Notes: generated by a model from the letters alone, not told the origin. A DNA stretch of 64,000 bases from Streptomyces cathayae (GCF_029760955.1 NZ_CP121682.1:6200001-6264000); one strand, 5' to 3'; counted from the first letter of the stretch, positions 27,916 to 37,425 are shown. A program made the numbers and translations.

Positions 27916-29124
27916 TCAGTCCAGGTCGAGGATGTCCGCCGCCTCGACCTCTTCGCGGGTGATGCCCAGCAGATACAGGACCGTGTCCAGGAAGGGGAAG
28001 CTCACCGCGGTGTGGGCCGCCTCGCGCACCACCGGCTTGGCGTTGAACGCGACACCGAGACCCGCCGCGTTGAGCATGTCCAGGTCATTCGCGCCGTCGC
28101 CGATCGCCACGGTCTGCGACAGCGGGACGCCCGCCTCGGCCGCGAACCGGCGCAGCAGCCGCGCCTTGCCCGGCCGGTCCACGATCTCGCCCGTCACCCG
28201 GCCGGTCAGCTTTCCGTCGACGATCTCCAGGGTGTTGGCATGGGCGAAGTCCAGCGCCAGCCGCTCCTTCAGATCGTCCGTGACCTGGGTGAACCCCCCG
28301 GAGACCACGCCCACCTGATAACCGAGCCGCTTCAGCGTGCGGACCAGGGTGCGGGCACCCGGTGTCAGCCGCACCTCGCTGCGCACCTTGTCCACCACGG
28401 AGGCGTCCAGCCCCGCCAGCAGCCGCACCCGCGCGTGCAGCGACTCCTCGAAGTCCAGTTCCCCGCGCATCGCAGCCTCGGTCACCTCGGCGACCTGGTC
28501 CTCGCAGCCGGCGTGGGCGGCGAAGAGCTCGATCACCTCGTCCTGGATGAGGGTGGAGTCCACATCCATGACGACCAGGCGCTGGGCCCGGCGGTGCAGA
28601 CCGGCCGCGACCACGGCGACATCGACCCCGAGCTTCGACGCGTCGGTCACCAGGGCGGTGCGCAGCGGCTCCGTCTCCACGCCGGACACCGCGAACTCCA
28701 CCGCGGTCACCGGGTACTTGGCGAGCCGGAAGACACGGTCGATGTTGGCGCCGGTCTTCGTGATCCGCGTGGCGATCGCCGCCGCCGTCTCCGCGGTGAG
28801 CGGATGGCCCAGTACGGTGACCAGGGAACGGCCGAGTCCGCGCGGACGGTTGTCGCCGATGCCGGAGATGATCTCCGCCTGCATCTTCATCGACTCGGCC
28901 CAGTTGTGGACGGTCACCCGCAGGCTGCCCTCCAGGCCCTGTGCCGGCTCGGTCACGAGCACGCACAGCACGATTCGGCCACGGGTGACGACCTGCTCGA
29001 TGTCGACCACGTCGACGGAGTAGGCGGCGAGGGTGTCGAGGAGACCGGCGGTGATACCGGGTCGGTCCTTGCCGAAGATCTTGACAAGGAGTGTGGGAAC
29101 GTCCGAGGTCTGCGATGCGTTCAT
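27916..29124 (-). CDS. serB: Phosphoserine phosphatase SerB
   Basis: A 402-residue enzyme from ATG 29124. Two ACT domains (about 10-85 and 100-175, the first with TLLVKIFGKDRPGITAGLLDTL) precede a HAD domain. HAD motif I is VVMDVDSTLIQDE near 186, motif II is VVSGGFTQV, and the motif IV region is VAIGDGANDLDMLNAAGLGVAF. It hydrolyses phosphoserine in the last step of serine synthesis. The ACT domains suggest feedback control by an amino acid, as in actinobacterial SerB2. The longer frame to 29316 has no ribosome-binding site. Confidence 0.95.
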   Translation of the reverse strand: MNASQTSDVPTLLVKIFGKDRPGITAGLLDTLAAYSVDVVDIEQVVTRGRIVLCVLVTEPAQGLEGSLRVTVHNWAESMKMQAEIISGIGDNRPRGLGRSLVTVLGHPLTAETAAAIATRITKTGANIDRVFRLAKYPVTAVEFAVSGVETEPLRTALVTDASKLGVDVAVVAAGLHRRAQRLVVMDVDSTLIQDEVIELFAAHAGCEDQVAEVTEAAMRGELDFEESLHARVRLLAGLDASVVDKVRSEVRLTPGARTLVRTLKRLGYQVGVVSGGFTQVTDDLKERLALDFAHANTLEIVDGKLTGRVTGEIVDRPGKARLLRRFAAEAGVPLSQTVAIGDGANDLDMLNAAGLGVAFNAKPVVREAAHTAVSFPFLDTVLYLLGITREEVEAADILDLD

Positions 29125-29243
29125 GGTGTTCTTACCGTATCGGGCACGCAGTGCCCTGCGCGCCCGAGGTCCGTCTGGCGGACAGCGAACTCTCGGCGTC
29201 GCCGAGGTGTCTCGGACCTTACGCGCCTCGGCCGCCGTCCGCC

Positions 29244-31262
29244 TCACCGGCCCCCGCCGGGGCGACGTGGCGGCGGGGGAGGGGGCGGCGGAGGCGGAGG
29301 CCCCTCGTCCGGCCACAGTGACGGCCGCTTCCCCGCGGACGGTCCGGCACCACGCCCGGACCGCCCGCTCCCGGGCCGCCCGCGTGGGGCCCTTTCCGGG
29401 AGCGGCGCCGGGGGCGACGGCCAGACGGGACGGATCACGGTCGGAGCGCCGGAGAGGCCGCCGTCGTCCGGTACCTCTGCCCCCTCGTCCCCGGGAGGCT
29501 CGTTCGGGGGCCGGCCGGGCGGCCGGATGTCACCGAGTGCCGTCGGCGGACCGGGCGGTCGCGTGTCCTCGGGCTCCGGCGGGGGCGCGTGCCCCGACCA
29601 CGCGCCGGGCCGGTGCCCCGCACCACCCGGCCGGGCTTCCGGCCGCCCCCGCAGCTCCTCGGGCACCACCAGATACGGATTCGTCCCCGGATCCGGTGGC
29701 CGATACGGCACCCCCGGCGCGTACGGTCCGACGCCCGCCCCGGCCGGTCGCGGCCCGACTCCCGGGCCGCCCCCCGGCTCAGCGGCATCCTCGGCGTGCC
29801 CCGGCCTCCCGGCGTCTTCCACCGCCCCGCCCCCGGCCGCGACCCGCGCCCATGGCGCCGCCCGCCGCCCCGCGGCACCGCTCGCCCATGCCAGCAGTGC
29901 CCCCGCCGCGCCCGCGCCCGCACCCCAGACGGCACCCAGGAGCAGCGCCACGGCGAGGTGACCGCGCAGCTCGACACCCGTACCGAACGCGTCGAAGCCG
30001 AGCACGGACAGCGAGGCGTCCGCCGACACCTCCGCCGACCACACCAGCAGCGGCAGAGCCGGCGCCGTCGCGATCCCCAACCGCAGCGCACACCGCCCGG
30101 CGAAACCCGCGGCGCCCCCTTCCCGTGCGGCACCGGCCGCACCGGCACCCTCCGCCCTCCCCAGCGGTGTCCGCGCCGCCGCCAGCACACCGGCCAGCAG
30201 CATCGTCACCGCGGCCGCCACCCCCAGCAGCCACACCCGCTCGTCGTACCCGGCCAGCCGGGCCAGGGTGACCGGCCGGCCGGAGTCCGTCCGCAGCAGG
30301 TCGTCCAGGGGGTGCGGCAGAACGCCGAGCAGCGCCCCCGTCGCCCGCCCCTCCCACGGCACGAACAGGCCGAGCGGGAGGCTGAGCCCCACCCCGTTCG
30401 GTGCCCCCAGCAGGACCGCTCCCGCGATCCGCCGGGGATGGTCGTCGCCGATCGCCGCGTACCCCGCCGCCGCGTACCCCGCCGCCACCGCCACCAGGCC
30501 CACCACGACGAGGGCGGACACCGCGGGCCGTACGGCGCGGTGCAGGACGCCCCAGCCGCGCGGCAGCGGAGTACGCCTGGACGCCAGCAACGCGACGACC
30601 AGGACGCCGGCCGACCAGCCCAGGCCACCGAGCAGCGTCGGCACGGTGTCGACGGTGAACCCGACCACGGCCTTCGCGTCGACGAGATCACCGATCCGCT
30701 CCGGCAGCAGGCCCCCGACCTCACCCAGCCCCGGGATCTCGATCCCGCCGTGCCCCCCGCCGGCTCCCGGCAATCCGTCCGGACCCAGCGCGGCCCCGTC
30801 GACGGTGACGACGCCGTGGCCCGCCCACACCAGGCCACCCGTCATCCCCACGAAGAGCGTCACGACCGAGCCGGCGCGTGCGGCGAGTTCGGCCAGGGGC
30901 AGAACGTCGCCCGCGGCCCGCAGCGACCGCAGGAAGAAGGACGACAGCAGCAACGCGCCCACCAGGCTCACCCCCAGCGGCGTGACCCCGAAGGCCGTAC
31001 TCACCTCCGCGCCCGACAGCCCGAACGCCGACACCTCGACGGACGGCGTGACCGAGCCGCCGGCCGCCGACGCCACCACCGCGGCCGTCATCGGCCCCAG
31101 CGAACCCGCCGAGTCCGCGTCCAGCAGACGCAGCCCGAGCGCCGCCGTCCCCGTCATCCCGATCAGCGCCCAGCTCACCGCGGTGACCGCGGACATCACG
31201 ACATCCCCCCACGGCACGCGCGCGCCGTGCCCCGCGGTACCGACGCCCGTGGCAGCGCTCAT
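29244..31262 (-). CDS. Streptophobe family membrane protein
   Basis: A 672-residue protein. The first 470 residues hold about ten to twelve hydrophobic helices rich in Ala, Gly, Leu and Val (for example PTLLGGLGWSAGVLVVALLAS). The last 200 residues are a Pro/Gly-rich cytoplasmic tail with short charged blocks and an uninterrupted run of eleven prolines near the end. This layout matches the Streptomyces-specific streptophobe family, whose function is unknown. It is divergent from the FHA-ABC gene, with 230 bases between the two starts. The Pro-rich tail could bind SH3-like or WW-like partners; this is speculation. Confidence 0.85.
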   Translation of the reverse strand: MSAATGVGTAGHGARVPWGDVVMSAVTAVSWALIGMTGTAALGLRLLDADSAGSLGPMTAAVVASAAGGSVTPSVEVSAFGLSGAEVSTAFGVTPLGVSLVGALLLSSFFLRSLRAAGDVLPLAELAARAGSVVTLFVGMTGGLVWAGHGVVTVDGAALGPDGLPGAGGGHGGIEIPGLGEVGGLLPERIGDLVDAKAVVGFTVDTVPTLLGGLGWSAGVLVVALLASRRTPLPRGWGVLHRAVRPAVSALVVVGLVAVAAGYAAAGYAAIGDDHPRRIAGAVLLGAPNGVGLSLPLGLFVPWEGRATGALLGVLPHPLDDLLRTDSGRPVTLARLAGYDERVWLLGVAAAVTMLLAGVLAAARTPLGRAEGAGAAGAAREGGAAGFAGRCALRLGIATAPALPLLVWSAEVSADASLSVLGFDAFGTGVELRGHLAVALLLGAVWGAGAGAAGALLAWASGAAGRRAAPWARVAAGGGAVEDAGRPGHAEDAAEPGGGPGVGPRPAGAGVGPYAPGVPYRPPDPGTNPYLVVPEELRGRPEARPGGAGHRPGAWSGHAPPPEPEDTRPPGPPTALGDIRPPGRPPNEPPGDEGAEVPDDGGLSGAPTVIRPVWPSPPAPLPERAPRGRPGSGRSGRGAGPSAGKRPSLWPDEGPPPPPPPPPPPRRPGGGR

Positions 31263-31492
31263 GGCAGACCCCCCGACCCGCGGCGCGGCACACGGTGGCC
31301 GCGCATGTCCCCCTCGGGTGGATTACCACTCCCCGGCCCGGTTTCAACCCCGTCGACGGGAGCACGGAAAGCGCCCGCGAGCCCCCTTCCCATGGCCCGG
31401 CTTCCGGTTCGGCGGCCGAGCCTGAAATAGTTCCCCCCGATGTTCGACATCCCTAGACTCCCTGCGACGGGGGAAATTCGGGGGACAACTCA

Positions 31493-34066
31493 GTGGGGCA
31501 TGGAGTGCCGGAACTCGTACTGGAAACAAACGGACGGACCTGGACGCTCGATCCGTCCAGGTCCTACACCCTGGGACGCGATCCGCAGGGGGATGTCGTG
31601 GTGGACGACGCCAGGGTGTCCTGGCGACACGTCACGATCAGCTTCAACGGCCATCATTGGGTCGTCGAGGACCATGGCAGCACCAACGGCACGTTCGCGC
31701 AGGGGCAGCGGGTCCGTCACCTGGAGATCGGCTCCGATACGGCGCTGAACCTGGGCAACGCGACCGACGGGCCGCGAGTGACCCTGTCCGGCGTGTCCGG
31801 CGCCGGGGCCCAGGCCGCCTCGCCGCAGCAGCAGCCGTACGCGGCGCAGGGAGTGCAGGGGGCGGTCCCGGGCTGGGTCCAGCAGGGGCAGCAGGAGATG
31901 TATCAGCAGCAGTCCGCGCAGGCCGGCTGGCAGCAGCAACAGGCACAGGCGCAGCAGCAGTCGGTGCCGCAGCAGCAGTCCGCGCCGTACGTACCGCAGC
32001 AGCAGGGCCCCGGTGGCGCGGCGGGGGCACCGCCGGTGTACGGCGACCGCAGCCCGACCACGTTCCACCAGTTCTCGTTCGGCCGCGTGATGCGCATCGG
32101 CCGTGCCCTGGAGAACGACCTGGTCGTCTCCGACCTGCAGGTCTCCCGGAACCACGCCGAGTTCCACTCGACGCCCGACGGCCGCATGGAGATCCGCGAC
32201 CTGGGCTCGCACAACGGCACCTACGTCAACGGTATGCCGATCGCCAAGGGCGGCACGCAGCTGCTCGGCCCGGCCGACATCGTGGGCGTCGGCCACTCGA
32301 CGTTCCGGATCGTCGGTGACCGGCTCGAGGAGTTCGTCGACACCGGTGAGGTGTCCTTCTCGGCCCGCCACCTCACCGTCACGGTCGACGGCGGCAAGCA
32401 GATCCTCAAGGACGTCTCCTTCGGCGTCCCGGAGAAGTCGCTGATCGCGGTCATCGGCCCCTCCGGCTCCGGCAAGTCCACCCTGCTCAAGGCGCTCACC
32501 GGGTACCGGCCCGCAAACCAGGGCGAGGTCCTCTACGACAACCGGAACCTCTACAAGCAGTTCGCCGAACTGCGCCAGCGCATCGGTCTGGTCCCGCAGG
32601 ACGACATCCTGCACAAGGAGCTGACCGTCAAGAAGGCCCTCGGGTACGCGGCCAAGCTCCGCTTCCCGGCCGACACCACGGCCGCCGAGCGCAACGCCCG
32701 CATCGACGAGGTGCTGGGCGAGCTGAAGCTGGACATCCACAAGGACAAGAAGGTCACGTCGCTCTCCGGCGGCCAGCGCAAGCGGGTCTCGGTGGCGCTG
32801 GAACTGCTCACCAAGCCGTCGCTGATCTTCCTCGACGAGCCGACCTCGGGTCTCGACCCGGGCATGGACCGCGACGTCATGCAGCTGCTGCGCGGGCTCG
32901 CCGACGACGGGCGCACCGTCCTCGTCGTCACCCACTCGGTGGCCGAGCTGGCGATCTGCGACAAGCTCCTGGTGATGGCACCCGGGGGATCGGTCGCCTA
33001 CTTCGGTCCGCCCGAGGAGGCGCTGAACTTCTTCGGCTACGACACCTGGGCCGACGTCTTCTCCGCCTTCGAGAACTACCGCGACTACGACTGGGCGGGC
33101 CGCTGGAAGGGCTCGCAGCACTACCAGATGTACGCGGCGGACATCGACGCGGTCGCGCCGCAGTCCGTACAGGTCCCGGCGATGCAGGCGATGAAGCCGC
33201 CGAAGCCGCAGAGCTGGATGTCGCAGTTCACCACACTGGTGCGCCGCTACATCTCGGTGATCGTCTCCGACAAGGGGTTCCTCGCCCTGACGGTGATCCT
33301 GCCGGCCGTCCTCGGCGCGGTCAGCCTGCTCATCGACGCCGACAGGGGTCTGCTGCCGAACCCGCCCGACCCGCAGACCGGCCGGATCATCCCGAACGGC
33401 ACGGCGACCACGGTCCTGCTGATCCTCGCGGTCGGCGCCTGCTTCGCCGGTGCCGCGAACTCCGTACGTGAGCTGATCAAGGAACGGGTCATCTACGAGC
33501 GGGAGCGCGCGACCGGCCTGTCCCGCTCGGCGTACCTGATGTCCAAGGTGTTCGTGCTCGGCATGATCACCGTGCTGCAGGGCCTGATGGTCGGCGTCAT
33601 CGGCTTCTCCAGCCGGGAGCTCCCCGAGGAGGGGCTGGTGCTCGGCGGCTTCACGCTGCTGGAGCTGTCCATCCCGATCATGGCGCTCGGCTTCACCTCG
33701 ATGATGTTCGGCCTGATCATCTCCTCGCTGGTGAAGACCGCCGAGAAGACCATGCCGCTGCTGGTGATGTTCGCGATCGTCCAGGTCGTCTTCACCGGCT
33801 GTCTGTTCGCGCTGCACGGCTCGATCGGCGTCAACCAGTTCTCGTTCCTGATGCCGTCGCGCTGGGCGGTCGCCGCCGCCGGTGCCACGCTGGACTTCAA
33901 CCGGATCAGCCCGCCGGAGACCGCGGGCGACCCCGACCCGCTGTGGGAGCACACGGCGGGGGCCTGGCTCATGGACATGGGCGCGCTCATCGCCCTCGGC
34001 GTGATCTGCGGCTTCTTCGTGGCCCGCTTCCTGCGCCGCCACGAGCCCGAGGTCATGCGCAAGTAA
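31493..34066 (+). CDS. FHA-FHA-ABC transporter fusion protein (Rv1747-like)
   Basis: An 857-residue fusion. The first FHA domain (about 5-100) has YTLGRDPQGDVVVDDARVSWRH and DHGSTNGTF. A Gln/Pro-rich linker (105-180) follows. The second FHA domain (185-275) has IGRALENDLVVSDLQVSRNHAEF and DLGSHNGTYVNG. The ABC ATPase (285-510) has Walker A GPSGSGKST near 323, LSGGQRKR near 424 and Walker B LIFLDEP near 444. The membrane domain (590-850) has six helices (ABC2 type). M. tuberculosis Rv1747 has the same order and is phosphorylated by PknF, so Ser/Thr-kinase control through the FHA domains is likely. The start is GTG 31493. Confidence 0.95.
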   Translation: MGHGVPELVLETNGRTWTLDPSRSYTLGRDPQGDVVVDDARVSWRHVTISFNGHHWVVEDHGSTNGTFAQGQRVRHLEIGSDTALNLGNATDGPRVTLSGVSGAGAQAASPQQQPYAAQGVQGAVPGWVQQGQQEMYQQQSAQAGWQQQQAQAQQQSVPQQQSAPYVPQQQGPGGAAGAPPVYGDRSPTTFHQFSFGRVMRIGRALENDLVVSDLQVSRNHAEFHSTPDGRMEIRDLGSHNGTYVNGMPIAKGGTQLLGPADIVGVGHSTFRIVGDRLEEFVDTGEVSFSARHLTVTVDGGKQILKDVSFGVPEKSLIAVIGPSGSGKSTLLKALTGYRPANQGEVLYDNRNLYKQFAELRQRIGLVPQDDILHKELTVKKALGYAAKLRFPADTTAAERNARIDEVLGELKLDIHKDKKVTSLSGGQRKRVSVALELLTKPSLIFLDEPTSGLDPGMDRDVMQLLRGLADDGRTVLVVTHSVAELAICDKLLVMAPGGSVAYFGPPEEALNFFGYDTWADVFSAFENYRDYDWAGRWKGSQHYQMYAADIDAVAPQSVQVPAMQAMKPPKPQSWMSQFTTLVRRYISVIVSDKGFLALTVILPAVLGAVSLLIDADRGLLPNPPDPQTGRIIPNGTATTVLLILAVGACFAGAANSVRELIKERVIYERERATGLSRSAYLMSKVFVLGMITVLQGLMVGVIGFSSRELPEEGLVLGGFTLLELSIPIMALGFTSMMFGLIISSLVKTAEKTMPLLVMFAIVQVVFTGCLFALHGSIGVNQFSFLMPSRWAVAAAGATLDFNRISPPETAGDPDPLWEHTAGAWLMDMGALIALGVICGFFVARFLRRHEPEVMRK

Positions 34067-34113
34067 CGCGCGTGACGCAGGCAACCGGCACGGTCGCTCG
34101 CGCGCCGTACGCC

Positions 34114-34153
34114 CCGAAGGGCGGCACCCCGTCAGGAGGGTGCCGCCCTTCGG
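34114..34153 (+). terminator. Terminator after the FHA-ABC gene
   Basis: A perfect 16-bp stem (34114-34129 with 34138-34153) and an 8-base loop, 48 bases after the stop at 34066 and before the convergent SLT gene stop at 34198. It may serve both genes. Confidence 0.8.
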
Positions 34154-34197
34154 TGTATCCGGGCGCGTCAGGCCGCGTGAAGAGGTCCGCGCCGACC

Positions 34198-34935
34198 TCA
34201 GTACGCGCTGTAGACGTTGTCCATGGAGCCGTACCGGTCGGCCGCGTAGTTGCAGGCGGCGGTGATGTTCGAGACAGGGTCGTAGATGTCCTTCGGCGTG
34301 CCCGGGACGTGGTACGCCTCGAACGTCGGCGGGATCACCTGCAGCAGCCCCTTGGACGGGATGCCGTTCTGGGCGTTGATGTCCCAGAGGTTGATGGCCG
34401 CCGGGTTGCCGGAGGACTCCCGGATGATGTTGCGGTGGATGCCCTCGTACGAACCCGGGATCCCGTGCTTCTTCATGATGTCCATGGACTCGCGGATCCA
34501 GCCGTCCAGGTTGTCGCCGTAGGTCTGCGGGGCGGCCTTGCCGGCCTCGGCCCGCTGCGCGGAGCGGTTGGCGGCCTCCGTGGCCTCGCGCTCCTTCACG
34601 GCCTGCTCCTTCGCGGCGGCCGCGGCAGCCGCGTCGGCCTGCTTCGCGGCGACGGCGTCGGCCGCGGCCTGCTTCTTCGCCGCGATCTGCTCGGTCTTCA
34701 CGCCCGAGACGGCGAGCTGGTCGGTGACGGTGCCCTTGACGTCCTTGATCGGCTCGGTGCTGTAGGCGACCTGCGCGGTGGGAGCTGCCTCGCTCGTGAC
34801 GGTCGTCGACGCGTCGCTCGGCGTGGCCGAGAAGACGATGGCGGCGGCACCGAGAGCGGCGACACCGGCGACGGCGATCTTGTGGCGACGGTTCAGAGCA
34901 CGAATGTGACCTCGGGCGAGGAAGTTCTTCGACAT
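34198..34935 (-). CDS. Secreted transglycosylase SLT-domain protein
   Basis: A 245-residue protein from ATG 34935. The N-terminus MSKNFLARGHIRALNRRHKIAVAGVAALGAAAIVFSATPSDAS is a signal peptide or anchor. An Ala/Lys/Glu-rich coiled-coil-like stretch (residues 75-130) follows. The C-terminal domain has IHRNIIRESSGNPAAINLWD, with the catalytic Glu of lytic transglycosylases, then GIPSKGLLQVIPPTFEAYHVPG and NITAACNYAADRYGSMDNVYSAY. It cleaves peptidoglycan glycan strands outside the cell, probably in growth or spore remodelling. It begins a minus-strand unit with a long upstream leader. Confidence 0.92.
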   Translation of the reverse strand: MSKNFLARGHIRALNRRHKIAVAGVAALGAAAIVFSATPSDASTTVTSEAAPTAQVAYSTEPIKDVKGTVTDQLAVSGVKTEQIAAKKQAAADAVAAKQADAAAAAAAKEQAVKEREATEAANRSAQRAEAGKAAPQTYGDNLDGWIRESMDIMKKHGIPGSYEGIHRNIIRESSGNPAAINLWDINAQNGIPSKGLLQVIPPTFEAYHVPGTPKDIYDPVSNITAACNYAADRYGSMDNVYSAY

Positions 34936-35407
34936 GGGTGATGGACCTCTTCGAATAGCGCGGAGGTCGCTCGACGTCCGGGGGACAGGGGTTTTCTCCG
35001 GCACGAACGCCGCGGGCGGAACCCACGGCGCTGAGCGACGAGAGCCATTCTTAGCGGCCGCAAAATGGCTGGGCAAAGGTGTGACGTACGAAGCCGGGTA
35101 GTGGATCAGGGGGGAGCAAAACAGGGCAGAAGGGATTGTGTTCGCCGCTCACGTGTCCGCTATCGCCCTCCTATTCACCTTCGTACGTGATGTGCACCCT
35201 ATGCCCGGCCTCACACCGGACGACCGTCATCCTCACCGTGAGTTGCTGGCGCAAGTCCCTGTGTGAGGGGGGTGGCGAGTCCCGTTCCGGCTCACGAAAG
35301 GACCCGGGGCCGCTCCGGACGGACCGGAGGTCCTAGGACCTCCGGTCCAGGTCGCCGCCGCCACTGGTCGGATCCGTACCGCCGGTGCCCGCCGGTACCG
35401 TGAGGAC
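34936..35407. other. Intergenic control region between SLT gene and histidine kinase gene
   Basis: No gene is visible in these 472 bases. The region contains an inverted repeat AGCCATT/AATGGCT (35043-35049 and 35064-35070, 14-base spacer) about 110-135 bases upstream of the SLT start, and a perfect 28-nt palindrome at 35321-35348 before the kinase gene. I looked for a c-di-AMP (ydaO) riboswitch, which precedes several Streptomyces cell-wall hydrolase genes, and could not identify its conserved core. Confidence 0.5.
35321..35348. repeat. Perfect 28-nt palindrome upstream of the histidine kinase gene
   Basis: Two 14-base halves, GGACCGGAGGTCCT and its exact complement, with no spacer. The centre is 73 bases before the kinase ATG at 35408. 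It could be an operator dimer site or a hairpin in the 5' leader. Confidence 0.7.
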
Positions 35408-36595
35408 ATGAGCCACGGCCCCCGGTCCGGCCTCGCCGCGGTGAGCACCGCGTTGCTGGCCATGAGCAGGCACCTCGAGGTGCGCGACGTCCTCAAGACG
35501 ATCGTCGCCTCGGCCCGCGAACTGCTCGACGCGGAGTACGCCGCGCTCGGCGTCCCCGACGACCACGGCGGCTTCGCCCAGTTCGTGGTCGACGGCGTCA
35601 GCGACGACCAGTGGAAGGCCATAGGCCCCCTCCCGCGCCAGCACGGCATCCTCGCCGCGATGCTCCGCGAGGACGGGCCCCAGCGCCTCGCCGACGTACG
35701 CAAGGACCCCCGCTTCGAGGGCTGGCCCAGCGCCCACCCCGACCTGGTCGACTTCCTGGGCCTGCCCATCCGCGACGGCGACGAGGTCATCGGCGCCCTG
35801 TTCCTGGCCAACAAACGGACCCCCGCGGAGGGAGACCCCCACAACCCCTCCGGCCTCCCGTGTCCCGCACCCGAGGGCACCTGCGGGTTCACCCAGGACG
35901 ACGAGGACGTCCTGGGCATCCTGGCCCAGCACGCGGCGATCGCCCTCACCAACGCCCGGCTCTACGAGCGCAGCCGCGAACTGACCATCGCCGAGGAACG
36001 CTCCCGCCTCGCCCACGAACTGCACGACGCCGTCAGCCAGAAGCTGTTCTCCCTGCGCCTCACCGCCCAGGCGGCCGCCCGCCTCGTGGACCGCGACCCG
36101 GCCCGGGCCAAGGGGGAACTCCAGCAGGTGGCCGCCCTGGCGGCCGAGGCCGCCGACGAACTGCGCGCCGCGGTCGTCGAGCTGCGCCCCGCGGCCCTCG
36201 ACGAGGACGGCCTCGTCCCCACCCTCCGTACCCAGATCCAGGTCCTCGACCGCGCCCACACCGCGCGGGTGACCTTCGCCGGGCACGGTGCGCGCGCCCT
36301 GCCCGCCGCGCAGGAGGAGGCCGTGCTGCGCGTCGCCCAGGAGGCGCTGCACAACGCCCTGCGGCACTCGGGGGCGGACCGTGTCCACGTCACCCTGGGC
36401 CGCCGCGGCAGTGGCGCCGTGCTGCGGGTCACCGACGACGGCAAGGGGTTCGACCCGCAGATCATCCGCAGTGCCGGACGCCATCTCGGCCTGGTCTCCA
36501 TGCGGGACCGGGCGAGCGGGGTCGGCGGCAGCCTGACCGTGGAATCGGCGCCCGGCGAGGGCACCACGATCGAGATGGAGGTCCCCGGTGGCTGA
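35408..36595 (+). CDS. GAF-domain sensor histidine kinase (HisKA_3 type)
   Basis: A 395-residue kinase without membrane helices. The GAF domain covers about 25-185 (VLKTIVASARELLDAEYAALGV to DVLGILAQHAAIALTNARLYERS) and contains two Cys in CPAPEGTCGFTQDD. The dimerisation/phosphoacceptor segment is EERSRLAHELHDAVSQKLFSL (His near 206). The HATPase domain has VAQEALHNALRHSGAD and VTDDGKGFD and ends GEGTTIEMEVPGG. GAF kinases of this type sense redox, gas or small ligands. It overlaps the response regulator gene by eight bases, so the two form one operon. Confidence 0.95.
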   Translation: MSHGPRSGLAAVSTALLAMSRHLEVRDVLKTIVASARELLDAEYAALGVPDDHGGFAQFVVDGVSDDQWKAIGPLPRQHGILAAMLREDGPQRLADVRKDPRFEGWPSAHPDLVDFLGLPIRDGDEVIGALFLANKRTPAEGDPHNPSGLPCPAPEGTCGFTQDDEDVLGILAQHAAIALTNARLYERSRELTIAEERSRLAHELHDAVSQKLFSLRLTAQAAARLVDRDPARAKGELQQVAALAAEAADELRAAVVELRPAALDEDGLVPTLRTQIQVLDRAHTARVTFAGHGARALPAAQEEAVLRVAQEALHNALRHSGADRVHVTLGRRGSGAVLRVTDDGKGFDPQIIRSAGRHLGLVSMRDRASGVGGSLTVESAPGEGTTIEMEVPGG

Positions 36596-37229
36596 CGCGA
36601 TCAGGGTGCTGCTCGTCGACGACCACCAGGTGGTCCGCCGGGGGCTGCGCACCTTTCTGGAGGTGCAGGACGACATCGAGGTCGTCGGCGAGGCGGCGGA
36701 CGGCGCCGAAGGAGTCGCCCTCGCCGGGGAGCTGCGGCCCGACGTGATCCTGATGGACGTCAGGATGCCGGGCATGGACGGCGTGGCGGCCCTGCGCAGG
36801 CTCCGCGAACTGGACCATCCCGCGCGCGTGCTGGTCGTCACCAGCTTCACCGAGCAGCGCACCGTGGTCCCGGCCCTGCGCGCGGGCGCCGCCGGATACG
36901 TGTACAAGGACATCGACCCCGACGCGCTCGCCGGAGCCATCCGCTCGGTGCACGCCGGACACGTCCTGCTCCAGGCCGAGGTCGCCGGCGCCCTGCTGGC
37001 CCAGGAGGAGACCCACTCCGGCCAGGGCCGGGCCGGCTCGCTCACGGAGCGGGAGCGCGAGGTGCTCGGCCTCATAGCGGACGGCCGCTCCAACCGGGAG
37101 ATCGCCCGCGCCCTGGTCCTCTCCGAGAAGACCGTGAAGACGCATGTCTCGAACATCCTGATGAAGCTCGACCTGGCGGACCGTACTCAGGCCGCCCTGT
37201 GGGCGGTGCGCCACGGCCTGAGCGGCTGA
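36588..37229 (+). CDS. NarL/LuxR family response regulator
   Basis: A 213-residue regulator. The receiver domain (1-120) has IRVLLVDDHQVVRRGL, the phospho-acceptor Asp in VILMDVRMPGMDG near residue 55, and the switch residues T/S and K in VVTSF and GYVYKDI. The output helix-turn-helix (150-210) has LTEREREVLGLIADGRSNREIARALVLSEKTVKTHVSNILMKLDLADR. GTG 36588 overlaps the kinase stop region. The pair lies directly upstream of chpE, so a link to aerial development is possible but not shown. Confidence 0.95.
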   Translation: MADAIRVLLVDDHQVVRRGLRTFLEVQDDIEVVGEAADGAEGVALAGELRPDVILMDVRMPGMDGVAALRRLRELDHPARVLVVTSFTEQRTVVPALRAGAAGYVYKDIDPDALAGAIRSVHAGHVLLQAEVAGALLAQEETHSGQGRAGSLTEREREVLGLIADGRSNREIARALVLSEKTVKTHVSNILMKLDLADRTQAALWAVRHGLSG

Positions 37230-37425
37230 GTACCCGAGCAGGTGAGCGGTGAGCCGGGGGAGGCCGGCCCGTGACGTACCGGGCCGGGCGGATGGTTCCC
37301 CTCCGGTGCGAGATTCATACCGTAGTGGGAATGTCCCCCGGATGGCGCATCCTTCTTCGGCCTTCCGCCGTTCTCCAGTGCGTACCGCGGCGCCTGCCGC
37401 GGTGACCGCGAGGAGGGCTCGGAAA

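Noticed and set aside
31490..35026. Minus-strand frame of 1178 residues opposite the FHA-ABC gene
   Set aside because: It is the antisense of a clear ABC transporter gene and of the terminator; the composition is Arg/Gly/His-rich shadow sequence, as expected for GC-rich third positions.
34936..35130. Possible c-di-AMP (ydaO) riboswitch before the SLT gene
   Set aside because: The conserved core and helices could not be matched by eye; only a 7-bp inverted repeat was found. A covariance-model search would decide.
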